64,000 nt of DNA from Torymus aiolomorphi (taxonomy: Eukaryota; Arthropoda; Insecta; Hymenoptera; Torymidae): contig CM070873.1 of NCBI GenBank assembly GCA_036365515.1, positions 23,482,257 to 23,546,256 on the forward strand, read 5' to 3'. The notes below the pieces were generated by a model. It worked only from the letters and a program-made list of their open reading frames with translations, ran no database searches and had not been told where the DNA came from. Made by a program: the position numbers and the translations under genes. Below, piece after piece: positions 1-11,469 of the stretch (positions are counted from its first letter, which is position 1; each line of letters begins with the position of its first letter).

Positions 1-3000
1 TATGCGATTCCTAAAAATTTGATCACGGGAATTTCTTCGAGAGCTAACGAAATACTTATAAAAAAATTGCCGAGACCAAAATCGATCCGGAACCCTTCCT
101 TCAGGGGGATGCAAGTGGGGCAAAACGGCTAAAAACTCATGAAAAATAACTTTCAAAAATTCGGTCTCTAGCGACTATGCGATTCCTAAAAATTTGATCA
201 CGGGAATTTCTTCAAGAGCTTATCAAATACTTATAAAAAAATTGTCTAGACCAAAATCGATCCGCAACCCTTCCATCAGGGGATGCAAGCGGGGCAAAAC
301 GGCTAAAAAGACATGAAAAATACATTTAAAAAAAATTCTGTCTCCTGCGACAATGCGATTCCTAAAAATTTGATAACGGTATTTTCTTTTAGAGCTAACG
401 AAATACTTATAAAAAAATTGCCGAGACCAAAATCGATCCGGAACCCTTCCTTCAGGGGGATGAAAGTGGGGCAAAACGGCTAAAAAGACATGAAAAATAC
501 ATTTAAAAATTCTGTCCCTGGCGACTATGCGATTCCTAAAAATTTGATCACGGAAATTTCTTCGAGAGCTAACGAAATACTTATAAAAAAATTGCCGAGA
601 CCAAAATCGATCCGGAACCCTTCCTTCAGGGGGATGCAAGTGGCGCAAAACGGCTAAAAACACATGAAAAATAACTTTCAAAAATTCTGTCTTTAGCGAC
701 TATGCGATTCCTAAAAATTTGATAACGGTAATTTCTTCTAGAGCTAACGAAATACTTATAAAAAAATTGCCGAGACCAAAATCGATCCGGAACCCTTCCT
801 TCAGGGGATGAAAGTGGGGCGACACGGCTAAAAAGACATGAAAAATACATTTAAAAAATTCTGTCTCTGGCGACTATGCGATTCCTAAAAATTTGATCAC
901 GGAAATTACTTCGTGAGCTAACGCAATACTTATAAAAAAATTGCCGACACCAAAATCGATCCGGAACCCTTCCTACAGGGGGATGCAAGTGGGGCAAAAC
1001 GGCTAAAAACACCTGAAAAATAACTTTAAAAAATTATGTCTCTCGCGACTATGCGATTCCTAAAAATTTTATCACGGGAATTTCTTTTAGAGCTTACCAA
1101 ATACTCATAAAAAAATTGCCGAGACCAAAATCGATCCGGAACCCTTCCTTCAGGGGGATGAAAGTGGGGCAAAACGGCTAAAAAGACATGAAAAATACAT
1201 TTAAAAAATTCTGTCTCTGGCGACTATGCGATTCCTAAAAATTTGATCACGGGAATTTCTTCGAGAGCTAACGAAATACTTATAAAAAAATTGCCGAGAC
1301 CAAAATCGATCCGGAACCCTTCCTTCAGGGGATGCAAGTGAGGCAAAACGGCTAAAAACACATGAAAAATAACTTTAAAAAATTCTGTCTCTCGCGAATA
1401 TGCGATTCCTAAAAATGTTATAGCGGTAATTCCTTCGAGAGCTTACGAAATACTTATAAAAAATTGCCGAGACCAAAATCGATCCGGAACCCTTCCATCA
1501 GGGGATGCAAGCGGGGCAAAACGGCTAAAAACACATGAGAAAAATACATTTAAAAAATTCTGTCTCTAGCGACTATGCGATTCCTAAAAATTTGATCACG
1601 GGAATTTCTTCGAGAGCTAACGAAATACTTATAAAAAAATTGCCGAGACCAAAATCGATCCGGAACCCTTCCATCAGGGGGATGCAAGCAGGGCAAAACG
1701 GCTAAAAACACATGAGAAAAATACATTTAAAAATTCTGTCTCTAGCGACTATGCGATTCCTAAAAATTTGATCACGGGAATTTCTTCAAGAGCTTATCAA
1801 ATACTTATAAAAAAATTGTCGAGACCAAAATCGATCCTGAACCCTTCCATCAGGGGATGCAAGCGGGGCAAAACGGCTAAAAAGACATGAAAAATACATT
1901 TAAAAAAAATTCTGTCTCCTGCGACAATGCGATTCCTAAAAATTTGATAACGGTAATTTCTTTTAGAGCTAACGAAATACTTATAAAAAAATTGCCGAGA
2001 CCAAAATCGATCCGGAACCCTTCCTTCAAGGCACTGAAAATGGGGAAAAACGACTACAAAGACATGAAAAATACATTTAAAAATTCTGTCCCTGGCGACT
2101 ATGCGATTCCTAAAAATTTGATCACGGAAATTTCTTCGAGAGCTAACGAAATACTTATAAAAAATTGCCGAGACCAAAATCGATCCGGAACCCTTCCTTC
2201 AGGGGGATGCAAGCGGGGCAAAACGGCTAAAAACACCTGAAAAATAACTTTAAAAAATTCTGTCTCTGGCGACTATGCGATTCCTAAAAATTTGATCACG
2301 GGAATTTCTTCGAGAGCTAACGAAATACTTATAAAAAAATTGCCGAGACCAAAATCGATCCGGAACCCTTCCTTCAGGGGATGCAAGTGGGGCAAAACGG
2401 CTAAAAACTCATGAAAAATAACTTTCAAAAATTCGGTCTCTAGCGACTATGCGATTCCTAAAAATTTGATCACGGGAATTTCTTCAAGAGCTTATCAAAT
2501 ACTTATAAAAAAATTGTCGAGACCAAAATCGATCCGGAACCCTTCCATCAGGGGGATGCAAGCGGGGCAAAACGGCTAAAAAGACATGAAAAATACATTT
2601 AAAAAAAATCTGTCTCCTGCGACAATGCGATTCCTAAAAATTTGATAACGGTAATTTCTTTTAGAGCTAACGAAATACTTATAAAAAAATTGCCGAGACC
2701 AAAATCGATCCGGAACCCTTCCTTCAGGGGGATGAAAGTGGGGCAAAACGGCTAAAAAGACATGAAAAATACATTTAAAAAATTCTGTCCCTGGCGACTA
2801 TGCGATTCCTAAAAATTTGATCACGGAAATTTCTTCGAGAGCTAACGAAATACTTATAAAAAAATTGCCGAGACCAAAATCGATCCGGAACCCTTCCTTC
2901 AGGGAGATGCAAGTGGCGCAAAACGGCTAAAAACACATGAAAAATAACTTTCAAAAATTCTGTCTCTAGCGACTATGCGATTCCTAAAAATTTGATAACG

Positions 3001-6000
3001 GTAATTTCTTCTAGAGCTAACGAAATACTTATAAAAAAATTGCCGAGACCAAAATCGATCCGGAACCCTTCCATCAGGGGGATGCAAGCGGGGCAAAACG
3101 GCTAAAAACACATGAGAAAAATACATTTAAAAAATTCTGTCTCTAGCGACTATGCGATTCCTAAAAATTTGATCACGGGAATTTCTTCGAGAGCTAACGA
3201 AATACTTATAAAAAAATTGCCGAGACCAAAATCGATCCGGAACAATACCTTCGGGGGATGCAAGTGGGGCAAAACGGCTAAAAACACATGAGAAAAATAC
3301 ATTTAAAAAATTCTGTCTCTAGCGACTATGCGATTCCTAAAAATTTGATCACGGGAATTTCTTCTAGAGCTAACGAAATACTTATAAAAAAATTGCCGAG
3401 ACCAAAATCGATCCGGAACCCTTCCATCAGGGGGATGCAAGCGGGGCAAAACGGCTAAAAACACATGAGAAAAATACATTTAAAAAATTCTGTCTCTAGC
3501 GACTATGTGATTCCTAAAAATTTGATCACGTTAATTTCTTCTAGAGCTAACGAAATACTTATAAAAAAATTGCGGAGACGAAAATCGATCCGGAACCCTT
3601 CCTTCAGGGGGATGCAAGCGGGGCAAAACGGCTAAAAAGACATGAAAAATACATTTAAAAAATTCTGTCTCTAGCGACTATGCGATTCCTAAAAATTCTA
3701 TCACGGGAATTTCTTCAAGAGCTTACCAAATACTCATAAAAAAATTGCTGAGACCAAAATCGATCCGGAACCCTTCCTTCAGGGGGATGCAAGCGGGGCA
3801 AAACGGCTAAAAACACCTGAAAAATAACTTTAAAAAATTCTGTCTCTGGCGACTATGCGATTCCTAAAAATTTGATCACGGGAATTTCTTCGAGAGCTAA
3901 CGAAATACTTATAAAAAAATTGCCGAGACCAAAATCGATCCGGAACCCTTCCTTCAGGGGGATGCAAGTGGGGCAAAACGGCTAAAAACTCATGAAAAAT
4001 AACTTTCAAAAATTCGGTCTCTAGCGACTATGCGATTCCTAAAAATTTGATCACGGGAATTTCTTCAAGAGCTTATCAAATACTTATAAAAAAATTGTCG
4101 AGACCAAAATCGATCCGGAACCCTTCCATCAGGGGATGCAAGCGGGGCAAAACGGCTAAAAAGACATGAAAAATACATTTAAAAAAATTCTGTCTCCTGC
4201 GACAATGCGATTCCTAAAAATTTGATAACGGTAATTTCTTTTAGAGCTAACGAAATACTTATAAAAAAATTGCCGAGACCAAAATCGATCCGGAACCCTT
4301 CCTTCAGGGGATGAAAGTGGGGCAAAACGGCTAAAAAGACATGAAAAATACATTTAAAAAATTCTGTCCCTGGCGACTATGCGATTCCTAAAAATTTGAT
4401 CACGGAAATTTCTTCGAGAGCTAACGAAATACTTATAAAAAAATTGCCGAGACCAAAATCGATCCGGAACCCTTCCTTCAGGGAGATGCAAGTGGCGCAA
4501 AACGGCTAAAAACACATGAAAAATAACTTTCAAAAATTCTGTCTCTAGCGACTATGCGATTCCTAAAAATTTGATAACGGTAATTTCTTCTAGAGCTAAC
4601 GAAATACTTATAAAAAAATTGCCGAGACCAAAATCGATCCGGAACCCTTCCATCAGGGGGATGCAAGCGGGGCAAAACGGCTAAAAACACATGAGAAAAA
4701 TACATTTAAAAAATTCTGTCTCTAGCGACTATGCGATTCCTAAAAATTTGATCACGGGAATTTCTTCGAGAGCTAACGAAATACTTATAAAAAAATTGCC
4801 GAGACCAAAATCGATCCGGAACAATACCTTCGGGGGATGCAAGTGGGGCAAAACGGCTAAAAACACATGAGAAAAATACATTTAAAAAATTCTGTCTCTA
4901 GCGACTATGCGATTCCTAAAAATTTGATCACGGGAATTTCTTCTAGAGCTAACGAAATACTTATAAAAAAATTGCCGAGACCAAAATCGATCCGGAACCC
5001 TTCCATCAGGGGGATGCAAGCGGGGCAAAACGGCTAAAAACACATGAGAAAAATACATTTAAAAAATTCTGTCTCTAGCGACTATGTGATTCCTAAAAAT
5101 TTGATCACGTTAATTTCTTCTAGAGCTAACGAAATACTTATAAAAAAATTGCGGAGACGAAAATCGATCCGGAACCCTTCCTTCAGGGGGATGCAAGCGG
5201 GGCAAAACGGCTAAAAAGACATGAAAAATACATTTAAAAAATTCTGTCTCTAGCGACTATGCGATTCCTAAAAATTCTATCACGGGAATTTCTTCAAGAG
5301 CTTACCAAATACTCATAAAAAAATTGCCGAGACCAAAATCGATCCGGAACCCTTCCTTCAGGGGGATGCAAGCGGGGCAAAACGGCTAGAAAGACATGAA
5401 AAATAACTTTAAAAAATTCTGTCTCTAGCGACTCTGCGATTCCTAAAAATTTGATAACGGTAATTTCTTCTAGAGCTAACGAAATACTTATAAAAAAATT
5501 GCCGAGACCAAAATCGATCGGGAACCCTTCCTTCAGGGGGATGCAAGTGAGGCAAAACGGCTAAAAACACATGAAAAATAACTTTAAAAAATTCTGTCTC
5601 TCGCGAATATGCGATTCCTAAAAATGTTATAGCGGTAATTCCTTCGAGAGCTTACGAAATACTTATTTAAAAATTGCCGAGACCAAAATCGATCCGGAAC
5701 CCTTCCATCAGGGGGATGCAAGCGGGGCAAAACGGCTAAAAACACATGAAAAATACCTTTAAAAAATTCTGTCTCTGGCGACTATGCGATTCCTAAAAAT
5801 TTTATCACGGGAATTTCTTCTAGAGCTTACCAAATACTCATAAAAAAATTGCCGAGACCAAAATCGATCCGGAACCCTTCCTTCATGGGGATGCAAGTGA
5901 GGCAAAACGGCTAAAAACACATGAAAAATAACTTTAAAAAATTCTGTCTCTCGCGAATATGCGATTCCTAAAATGTTATAGCGGTAATTCCTTCGAGAGC

Positions 6001-6238
6001 TTACGAAATACTTATTTAATAATTGCCGAGACCAAAATCGATCCGGAACCCTTCCATCAGGGGATGCAAGCGGGGCAAAACGGCTAAAAACACATGAAAA
6101 ATACCTTTAAAAATTCTGTCTCTGGCGACTATGCGATTCCTAAAAATTTTATCACGGGAATTTCTTCGAGAGCTAACCAAATACTTATAAAAAATTGCCG
6201 AATCCAAAATCGATTCGGAACCCTTCCTTCAGGGGGAT
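1..6238 (-). repeat. Satellite array, left block (about 175 bp monomers)
   Basis: About 35 head-to-tail monomers. The landmark GCGACTATGCGATTCC recurs at 171, 521, 1045 and so on, with a spacing of 173-177 bp. Each monomer carries a fixed core (ATCGATCCGGAACCC, then GGCAAAACGGCTAAAAA) and a variable A/T part. Variant sets recur, for example GATCACGGGAATTTCTTCGAG against GATAACGGTAATTTCTTTTAG, and the rare TCCTGCGACAATG form at 345, 1919, 2617 and 4197. Orientation is opposite to the array at 9035-18925. The array continues beyond the window start. The last monomers (about 5.9-6.24 kb) are the most diverged, as expected at an array edge. Open frames across it (up to 152 codons) exist only because monomers contain few stop codons; monomer length is not a multiple of three, so they are not genes. 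Confidence 0.97.
2240..5400 (-). repeat. Higher-order repeat: nine-monomer unit of 1579 bp in tandem
   Basis: Within the left array a block of nine monomers is repeated almost unchanged at an offset of 1579 bp. The odd variants AGGGAGATGCAAGTGGCGC (2901 and 4480), AACAATACCTTCGGGGGATG (3241 and 4820), GACTATGTGATTCC (about 3503 and 5082) and TTGCGGAGACG (about 3572 and 5151) occur once in each copy in the same order. A related but less perfect spacing (1574 bp) links the TCCTGCGACAATG monomers at 351 and 1925, followed by a 698 bp (four-monomer) step to 2623. This is classic higher-order satellite structure produced by unequal exchange. Confidence 0.9.
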
Positions 6239-6244
6239 GCAAGT

Positions 6245-6497
6245 GAATTATCCAGAAAAAAATCTGCATATAGTGTTTGCGTGTACGGAGCGCTTGACAG
6301 TCGCCTTTTTCCAAAAAGAGATGAGAATTTATTGAATTAAATCAAAACCGTACTGTCGGTAAGTAAGAATCTACAATTGACCTACTTTTCAAACGAGCAT
6401 AACTCACGCAAATATCAATAGAATTTTCCAGAAAAATATCTGCATATAGTGTTTGCGTGTACGGAGCGCTTTACAGCCGTCTTTTTCCAAATAAATG
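6245..6497 (+). repeat. Two direct copies of a 75-bp segment, 176 bp apart
   Basis: GAATTATCCAGAAAAAAATC at 6245 and GAATTTTCCAGAAAAATATC at 6421 start two copies that both continue through TGCATATAGTGTTTGCG and TACGGAGCGCTT to about TTTTTCCAAA. The intervening DNA is not repeated. The copies lie immediately beside the satellite edge; the 176-bp offset equals a satellite monomer length, but the sequence is unrelated to the monomer. Confidence 0.8.
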
Positions 6498-6678
6498 TTT
6501 GAATGTTGATTTAAAAAGATATTGAAATTAGGGTTGCAAATCCTCTTAAGTAGTGTTTTATTAGTTTTCGGAATTTCGTCCTGTAACGGAATTTGTACCC
6601 ATTTGTGATACAACCGTTGATAGGTTTTATTTTAACTATTCGACTTTTCCGACATTTGATTTTCGTTACTATGAATCA

Positions 6679-6741
6679 CTGTCAAAATTATTTTCGAAAC
6701 TTTTGAACATTGTCAAAATTATTTTCGGAACTTTTGACCAT
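6679..6741 (+). repeat. 31-bp direct doublet
   Basis: CTGTCAAAATTATTTTCGAA and TGTCAAAATTATTTTCGGAA, each followed by ACTTTTGA(A/C)CAT, are adjacent. A degenerate third piece (TTTTTGACCATTGTGATT) appears near 6840. Confidence 0.75.
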
Positions 6742-7130
6742 TTGTAATTTTCTCGTAGGAATTTTTCCTATTCGATTAAAACCTTATTCCGATGATTTAG
6801 CTATCGTTAAATTACCTATCGGTATTTTCGCCATCGGAATTTTTGACCATTGTGATTCTTAACCCCCCCCCCCCCATTTTAGAAATCTCGAGATTTTATG
6901 AATTTAATAAAAATTGTGTTGCGGCAGCCAAATTTACATATGTGAAAGAAATATTTATATTGTTGTATAAATTTGATCCTTTTCACTTCTTCAAACTCCC
7001 TACGTAATATATGAAAAATTTTGTAGAATAATGCGGGTGGGGGCAGGCAGACAATATCTAGATAACAGTATAGAGGCTATGCATATAGGGACTGATGGCG
7101 CCAAAATGGAGTATGCGGAGTATATATGTA

Positions 7131-7170
7131 TGTGTGTGTGTGTGTATGTGTGTGTATATGCGCGCGCGCA
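7131..7170 (+). repeat. TG/TA microsatellite ending in CG alternation
   Basis: A run of TG with interspersed TA ends in CGCGCGCG. Alternating purine-pyrimidine of this kind is length-variable and can adopt Z-DNA. No gene evidence. Confidence 0.9.
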
Positions 7171-7682
7171 AATCCATAATACTTTTCACTATTTGTGCAA
7201 TATTTTTTTTAAATTATTTATTGCTGCTATTCTCATGGCCTGCGGTGTACATAAATGAGACTGGATGTATCTTCAGTTTAACCTTGAAAATCAGTCCTGT
7301 AATCCATATTAGTCTGCAACGTAGGCCGCAGCCTGGTGATGAACAAAACTGTCTAAGAAGGTCGTTAAAACCACTATAGTTCGTCATAGTTTCATTGTGG
7401 GTCTCTATCCATTCTGGGTTTCGATATTATATGGTACTAAGAGAGAAAAGTATGCCATTGACCCCGGGGAGTCTTCAGCCCTTTCACCATGTCAGTTGCC
7501 CTTATGGCTCCCGTATGGAATTGTACATTGTATATTCGGTCGAAAGTTTTTGTGTTTAATCCCTCATTTGGGGATTGAAAGCGTCACAACGTAACACCTA
7601 CAAACGACGACGCCTATGGTCGTTTTTCTACGATCCAAGCGATGGCAGTAACATGGAGGTGGGTCTTTTAGACCGAATGTAG

Positions 7683-7761
7683 GGTTGCAGTACGAGTCGA
7701 AGGTGAGCTAGCACGAGCCGAAGGCAAGTGCGTTTGCGAACCGAAGACGAGTACTGCAACC
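7683..7761. repeat. Imperfect GC-rich hairpin
   Basis: GGTTGCAGTAC at 7683-7693 is the inverse of GTACTGCAACC at 7751-7761. The loop carries repeated GAGCCGAAGGC / GAGTCGAAGG words, and weaker complementarity (GTGGGT / ACCCAC) extends it to about 7650-7785. Same general type as the palindromes near 33.5, 34.6 and 61.0 kb. Confidence 0.75.
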
Positions 7762-7893
7762 ACGCGAGGTCAAAAAAACCCACTTAGCCCTTGGTGCACA
7801 CCATATTTTTTTTACCGCAAGTATAGATTTTTGTGTTTTTTTAAATATCGATGATTTTCTTAAACAATCTTGAAAACTCCATTCGAAAACGAC

Positions 7894-7983
7894 AGCGGGC
7901 GCTTTTCGATTTTTACCCTCTACGGCGAACAGCGAGCGCTTTTCAGTTTTTACCGCCCGCTGGTCGACAAGCGGTCGCTTTTG
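7894..7983 (+). repeat. Short minisatellite, about 38-bp unit, 2.3 copies
   Basis: AGCGGGCGCTTTTCGATTTT at 7894, AGCGAGCGCTTTTCAGTTTT at 7931 and a partial AGCGGTCGCTTTT at 7970. The unit is GC-richer than its surroundings. Confidence 0.8.
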
Positions 7984-10900
7984 GCTCTATTAATAGGTTC
8001 AAAAAAAATGCGAAAATCGTGCTTTCGGTACAAAAATAGCTTTACATCTTCGCTTTATTTTAGATTTTAATGGTAGCATAAAATGAACTTACCAGATTAC
8101 ATACAAGATGTTTTTATAGAAAATCTTTTTTGGGGCAGGTTGTGCAGATGTTTAACTGGTTTATTGCTCATAAGTTTAATTAATATGTTTTATATACTTT
8201 TTGTATTTTAAATATTAAAATAGTATTGTAATCTTACCTGTACGTTAATGAAGTTTCTTTTTGTTTTTTCTTCCTTTTCCGGTATGATATCTGAATCTAA
8301 ATTAGAGACTATTATTCTTTTTAATGAATAAATTATTATATTTTTTAAGTATATTCATCAAGAACTTAGTACATTTGTGTTAAACTTGTACTGTGTTAGA
8401 AGAAGCTTACTTTCACTATTATTTAGATTAAAATAATGATAAATGTTAAATTATTTTTTGAAGCTGCTGGTATCTACTTCAATAAGGTTTAAACTATTTT
8501 AAAATATTTATTTTTGTATTTCTCAGTCATATTCAGTTATTTAAAGAGAATGGCGTTTTCATCATTTTAGTTCTTTGTCCGTCTGACTGCTTTATTCTTC
8601 TGATGGTTATAAAATATCAGTATTTAATATTCTCAATTTTTAAGCTTTCTTTTAACATCTCTCTTTTTATGTCGCGTAACCCCGCTTACTTTCATGACAG
8701 ACTTGTGCCGCTGTTGTTTGTCATTTTTAATAATAGAAATCTTAACGAATCATCATTAAACGTTATTTAAAAATAATGAATTTAAAGATTTTTACTAGTA
8801 TAAATATTTACTAGATATTAAGTAATCTGGTATTTGATTTTATCCATTATAACTTTATTTTAATTAACAATGTATTTGTAAAGTATTACAACTGTATTAA
8901 ATATGAAACTGCCATAGCTTCAGTTCATTTCATTCTATCTTAAAAATAAGATTTACTTTTATGATTAACGTGTTTTACAAATAACATTAAGATTAGTTAT
9001 TGTTTTAAAGCGAGTGGCCGAAAGTGCCACATTCCCGCCCAATTTTTTTATGAGTATTTGGTAAGCTCTTGAAGAAATTCCCGTGATCAAATTTTTAGGA
9101 ATCGCATAGTCGCTAGAGATAGAATTTTTTAAAGGTATTTTTCATGTGTTTATAGCCGTTTTGCCCCACTTGCATCCCCCGAAGGTATTGTTCCGGATCG
9201 ATTTTGGTCTCGGCAATTTTCTTATAAGTATTTCGTTAGCTCTCGAAAAAAATTCCCGTGATCAAATTTTTAGGAGTCGCATAGTCGCTAGAGACAGAAT
9301 TTTTTAAAGTTATTTTTCATGTGTTTTTAGCCGTTTTGCCCCGCTTGCATCCCCCTGATGGAAGGGTTCCGGATCGATTTTGGTCTCGGCAATTTTTTTA
9401 TAAGTATTTGATAAGCTCTTGAAGAAATTCCCGAGATCAAATTTTTAGGAATCGCAAAGTCGCTAGAGATAGACTTTTTAAAGGTATTTTTCATGTGTTT
9501 TTAGCCGTTTTGCCCCACTTGCATCCCCCGAAGGTATTGTTCCGGATCGATTTTGGTCTCGGCAATTTTTTTATAAGTATTTCGTTAGCTCTAGAAGAAA
9601 TTACCGTTATCAAATTTTTAGGAATCGCATAGTCGCTAGAGACAGAATTTTTGAAAGATATTTTTCATGTGTTTTTAGCCGTTTTGCCGCACTTGCATCC
9701 CCCTGAAGGAAGGGTTCCGGATCGATTTTGGTCTCGGCAATTTTTTTATAAGTATTTCGTTAGCTCTCGAAGAAATTCCCGTGATCAAATTTTTAGGAAT
9801 CGCATAGTCGCCAGAGACAGAATTTTTTAAAGTTATTTTTCAGGTGTTTTTAGCCGTTTTGCCCCGCTTGCATCCCCCTAAAGGAAGGGTTCCGGATCGA
9901 TTTTGGTCTCGGCAATTTTTTTATAAGTATTTCGTTAGCTCTAGAAGAAATTACGGTTATCAAATTTTTAGGAATCGCATAGTCGCTAGAGACAGAATTT
10001 TTGAAAGTTATTTTTCATGTGTTTTTAGCCGTTTTGCCCCACTTGCATCCCCCTGAAGGAAGGGTTCCGGATCGATTTTGGTCTCGGCAATTTATTTATA
10101 AGTATTTCGTTAGCTCTAGAAGAAATTACCGTTATCAAATTTTTAGGAATCGCATAGTCGCTAGAGTCAGAATTTTTTATATGTATTTTTCATGTCTTTT
10201 TAGCCGTTTTGCCCCACTTTCATCCCCCTGAAGGAAGGGTTCCGGATCGATTTTGGTCTCAGCAATTTTTTTATAAGTATTTCGTTAGCTCTCGAAGAAA
10301 TTCCCGTGATAAAATTTTTAGGAATCGCATAGTCGCTAGAGACAGAATTTTTTAAATGTATTTTTCTCATGTGTTTTTAGCCGTTTTGCCCCGCTTGCAT
10401 CCCCCTGATGGAAGGGTTCCGGATCGATTTTGGTCTCGGGAATTTTTTTATAAGTATTTCGTTAGCTCTCGAAGAAATTCCCGTGATCAAATTTTTAGGA
10501 ATCGCAAAGTCGCTAGAGATAGAATTTTTTAAAGGTATTTTTCATGTGTTTTTAGCCGTTTTGCCCCACTTGCATCCCCCGAAGGTATTGTTCCGGATCG
10601 ATTTTGGTCTCGGCAATTTTTTTATAAGTATTTCGTTAGCTCTAGAAGAAATTACGGTTATCAAATTTTTAGGAATCGCATAGTCGCTAGAGACAGAATT
10701 TTTGAAAGTTATTTTTCATGTGTTTTTAGCCGTTTTGCCCCACTTGCATCCCCCTGAAGGAAGGGTTCCGGATCGATTTTGGTCTCGGCAATTTATTTAT
10801 AAGTATTTCGTTAGCTCTAGAAGAAATTACCGTTATCAAATTTTTAGGAATCGCATAGTCGCCAGAGACAGAATTTTTTAAAGTTATTTTTCAGGTGTTT

Positions 10901-11469
10901 TTAGCCGTTTTGCCCCGCTTGCATCCCCCTGAAGGAAGGGTTCCGGATCGATTTTGGTCTCGGCAATTTTTTTATAAGTATTTCGTTAGCTCTCGAAGAA
11001 ATTCCCGTGATCAAATTTTTAGGAATCGCATAGTCGCTAGAGACAGAATTTTTTAAATGTATTTTTCTCATGTGTTTTTAGCCGTTTTGCCCCGCTTGCA
11101 TCCCCCTGATGGAAGGGTTCCGGATTGATTTTGGTCTCGGGAATTTTTTTATAAGTATTTCGTTAGCTCTCGAAGAAATTCCCGTGATCAAATTTTTAGG
11201 AATCGCAAAGTCGCTAGAGATAGAATTTTTTAAAGGTATTTTTCATGTGTTTTTAGCCGTTTTGCCCCACTTGCATCCCCCGAAGGTATTGTTCCGGATC
11301 GATTTTGGTCTCGGCAATTTTTTTATAAGTATTTCGTTAGCTCTAGAAGAAATTACCGTTATCAAATTTTTAGGAATCGCATAGTCGCCAGAGACAGAAT
11401 TTTTTAAAGTTATTTTTCAGGTGTTTTTAGCCGTTTTGCCCCGCTTGCATCCCCCTGAAGGAAGGGTTC

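Larger units (their letters stand above)
6239..9034. other. Non-satellite spacer between the two inverted satellite arrays
   Basis: About 2.8 kb of AT-rich DNA with no satellite monomer and no member of families A or B. It holds a short dispersed duplication (6245/6421), a 31-bp doublet, a 13-bp C run (6863-6875), a TG/TA microsatellite with a CGCGCGCG end (7131-7170), an imperfect hairpin at 7683-7761 and a minisatellite at 7894-7983. From about 8000 to 9000 I see only plain AT-rich sequence. Several frames of 60-94 codons exist but have low-complexity composition and no recognisable domain, so I do not call a gene here. Confidence 0.8.

Noticed and set aside
223..681. 152-codon and similar frames across both satellite arrays as a tandem-repeat protein (RVPDRFWSRQFFYKY words)
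   Set aside because: They follow the 175-bp monomer, break frame whenever monomer length is not a multiple of three, occur on both arrays regardless of flanks, and have no start context or splice structure.
7031..7379. Frames of 75 and 94 codons over the TG microsatellite
   Set aside because: Cysteine-valine runs come from the TG repeat; the two frames overlap in different phases.
8215..8260. Minus-strand CAG/GTAAGA at 8236 as a recursive splice site
   Set aside because: The sequence upstream on that strand (AAACTTCATTAACGTA) is not pyrimidine-rich.
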